Made by a program: the position numbers and the translations under genes | In this document: positions 63,801 to 64,000 of the stretch, piece after piece | Position numbering within the stretch: the first letter of the stretch is position 1 | How the letters are laid out: each line of letters starts with the position of its first letter | Notes under the pieces: model-generated | What the model was told of the DNA's origin: nothing | Database searches by the model: none | The model's input: only the letters and a program-made list of their open reading frames with translations | Assembly: GCF_051401765.1 (NCBI RefSeq) | Contig: NC_135073.1 | Coordinates: 3,720,001-3,784,000, forward strand | Length of the DNA: 64,000 nucleotides | Direction of reading: 5' to 3' | Source of the DNA: Calliopsis andreniformis | Lineage: Eukaryota; Arthropoda; Insecta; Hymenoptera; Andrenidae

Positions 63801-64000
63801 TTCGTGTGCAGCGCTTGTAGAAAGTGACAGAAAAGTTTTAGCAGACATGATTCCTCTTTGAATTATGAATGAAAGATATGTATAAATCAAATAGTAGTTT
63901 TAAAAAATGGTAAATTTAATTGGAAATGGTAATTACAATGTTGTTAATTATATATTACTAGATATGGTCGTTGTAAATCAAATATGTATTGTAATTTCCT
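60899..64000. other. Non-coding stretch at the end of the window
   Basis: AT-rich with short simple repeats: (TTA)n near 61440-61470, (TATC)n at 63250-63268, (CA)n near 63373-63385. The minus-strand frame at 62499-62768 and plus-strand frame at 63181-63582 have no recognisable content. No continuation of the 60822 exon could be identified. Confidence 0.6.

Overview
The window is AT-rich animal DNA with scattered GC-richer patches. It carries the 3' part of one large intron-rich gene on the + strand, muscleblind (mbl/MBNL family, a CCCH zinc-finger RNA-binding regulator of alternative splicing). The protein sequence is of the insect type: CX6C spacing in finger 2, the KSVGSFYYENF block, and long polyglutamine. 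The general look (AT-rich with local GC islands, CA/CT microsatellites) suggests a hymenopteran such as a bee. The order is an inference; insect is fairly secure.

Layout. Bases 1-20787 are the downstream end of a long intron; the exon(s) with the start codon, zinc finger 1 and the first half of finger 2 lie upstream of the window. Recognised exons follow: 20788-20958 (rest of finger 2 and linker), 21949-22029 (small His/Gln cassette exon), 24025-24210 (linker), 36471-36689 (fingers 3 and 4), 42801-42962 (Met/Gly-rich module with a KKRMR basic patch), 46868-46909 (14-codon exon) and 47413-48870 (KRP motif, polyglutamine, stop). Every internal exon is a multiple of three and starts in phase 0, so exons can be skipped without breaking the frame. 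Alternative ends are visible: read-through of the donor at 24211 into a Q/P/H-rich tail (stop at 24514), a strong acceptor at 39395 followed by a 12-codon terminal frame, and an internal GTGAGT donor at 47543 that could reach a further exon at 60822-60898.

The most unusual signal is the near-total absence of the dinucleotide AG upstream of two exons. There is no AG from 42405 to 42798 (394 nt) before the 42801 exon. From 59406 to 60819 (1,414 nt) there are only two AGs, at 59970 and 60634, before the 60822 exon. These look like giant AG-exclusion zones, the signature of splicing from very distant branch points. Both zones begin with the same 11-nt string TTCATGCTTGC and a CTTGCCCTC string, which contain muscleblind-type YGCY sites. 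This suggests that Muscleblind controls its own splicing at both exons, by an architecture resembling the one known for the autoregulated exon of vertebrate MBNL1.

The remainder is intron or 3'-flanking sequence. It holds two related foldback MITE-like elements (3488-3815 and 30537-30919), a 1.1-kb TIR element with TA flanks (52250-53379), a weaker one (24976-25563), microsatellites, a poly-C tract and several perfect hairpins. No tRNA, rRNA, CRISPR array or second well-supported protein gene was found. One short signal-peptide-like frame at 60806 is discussed as an alternative reading of the 60822 exon.
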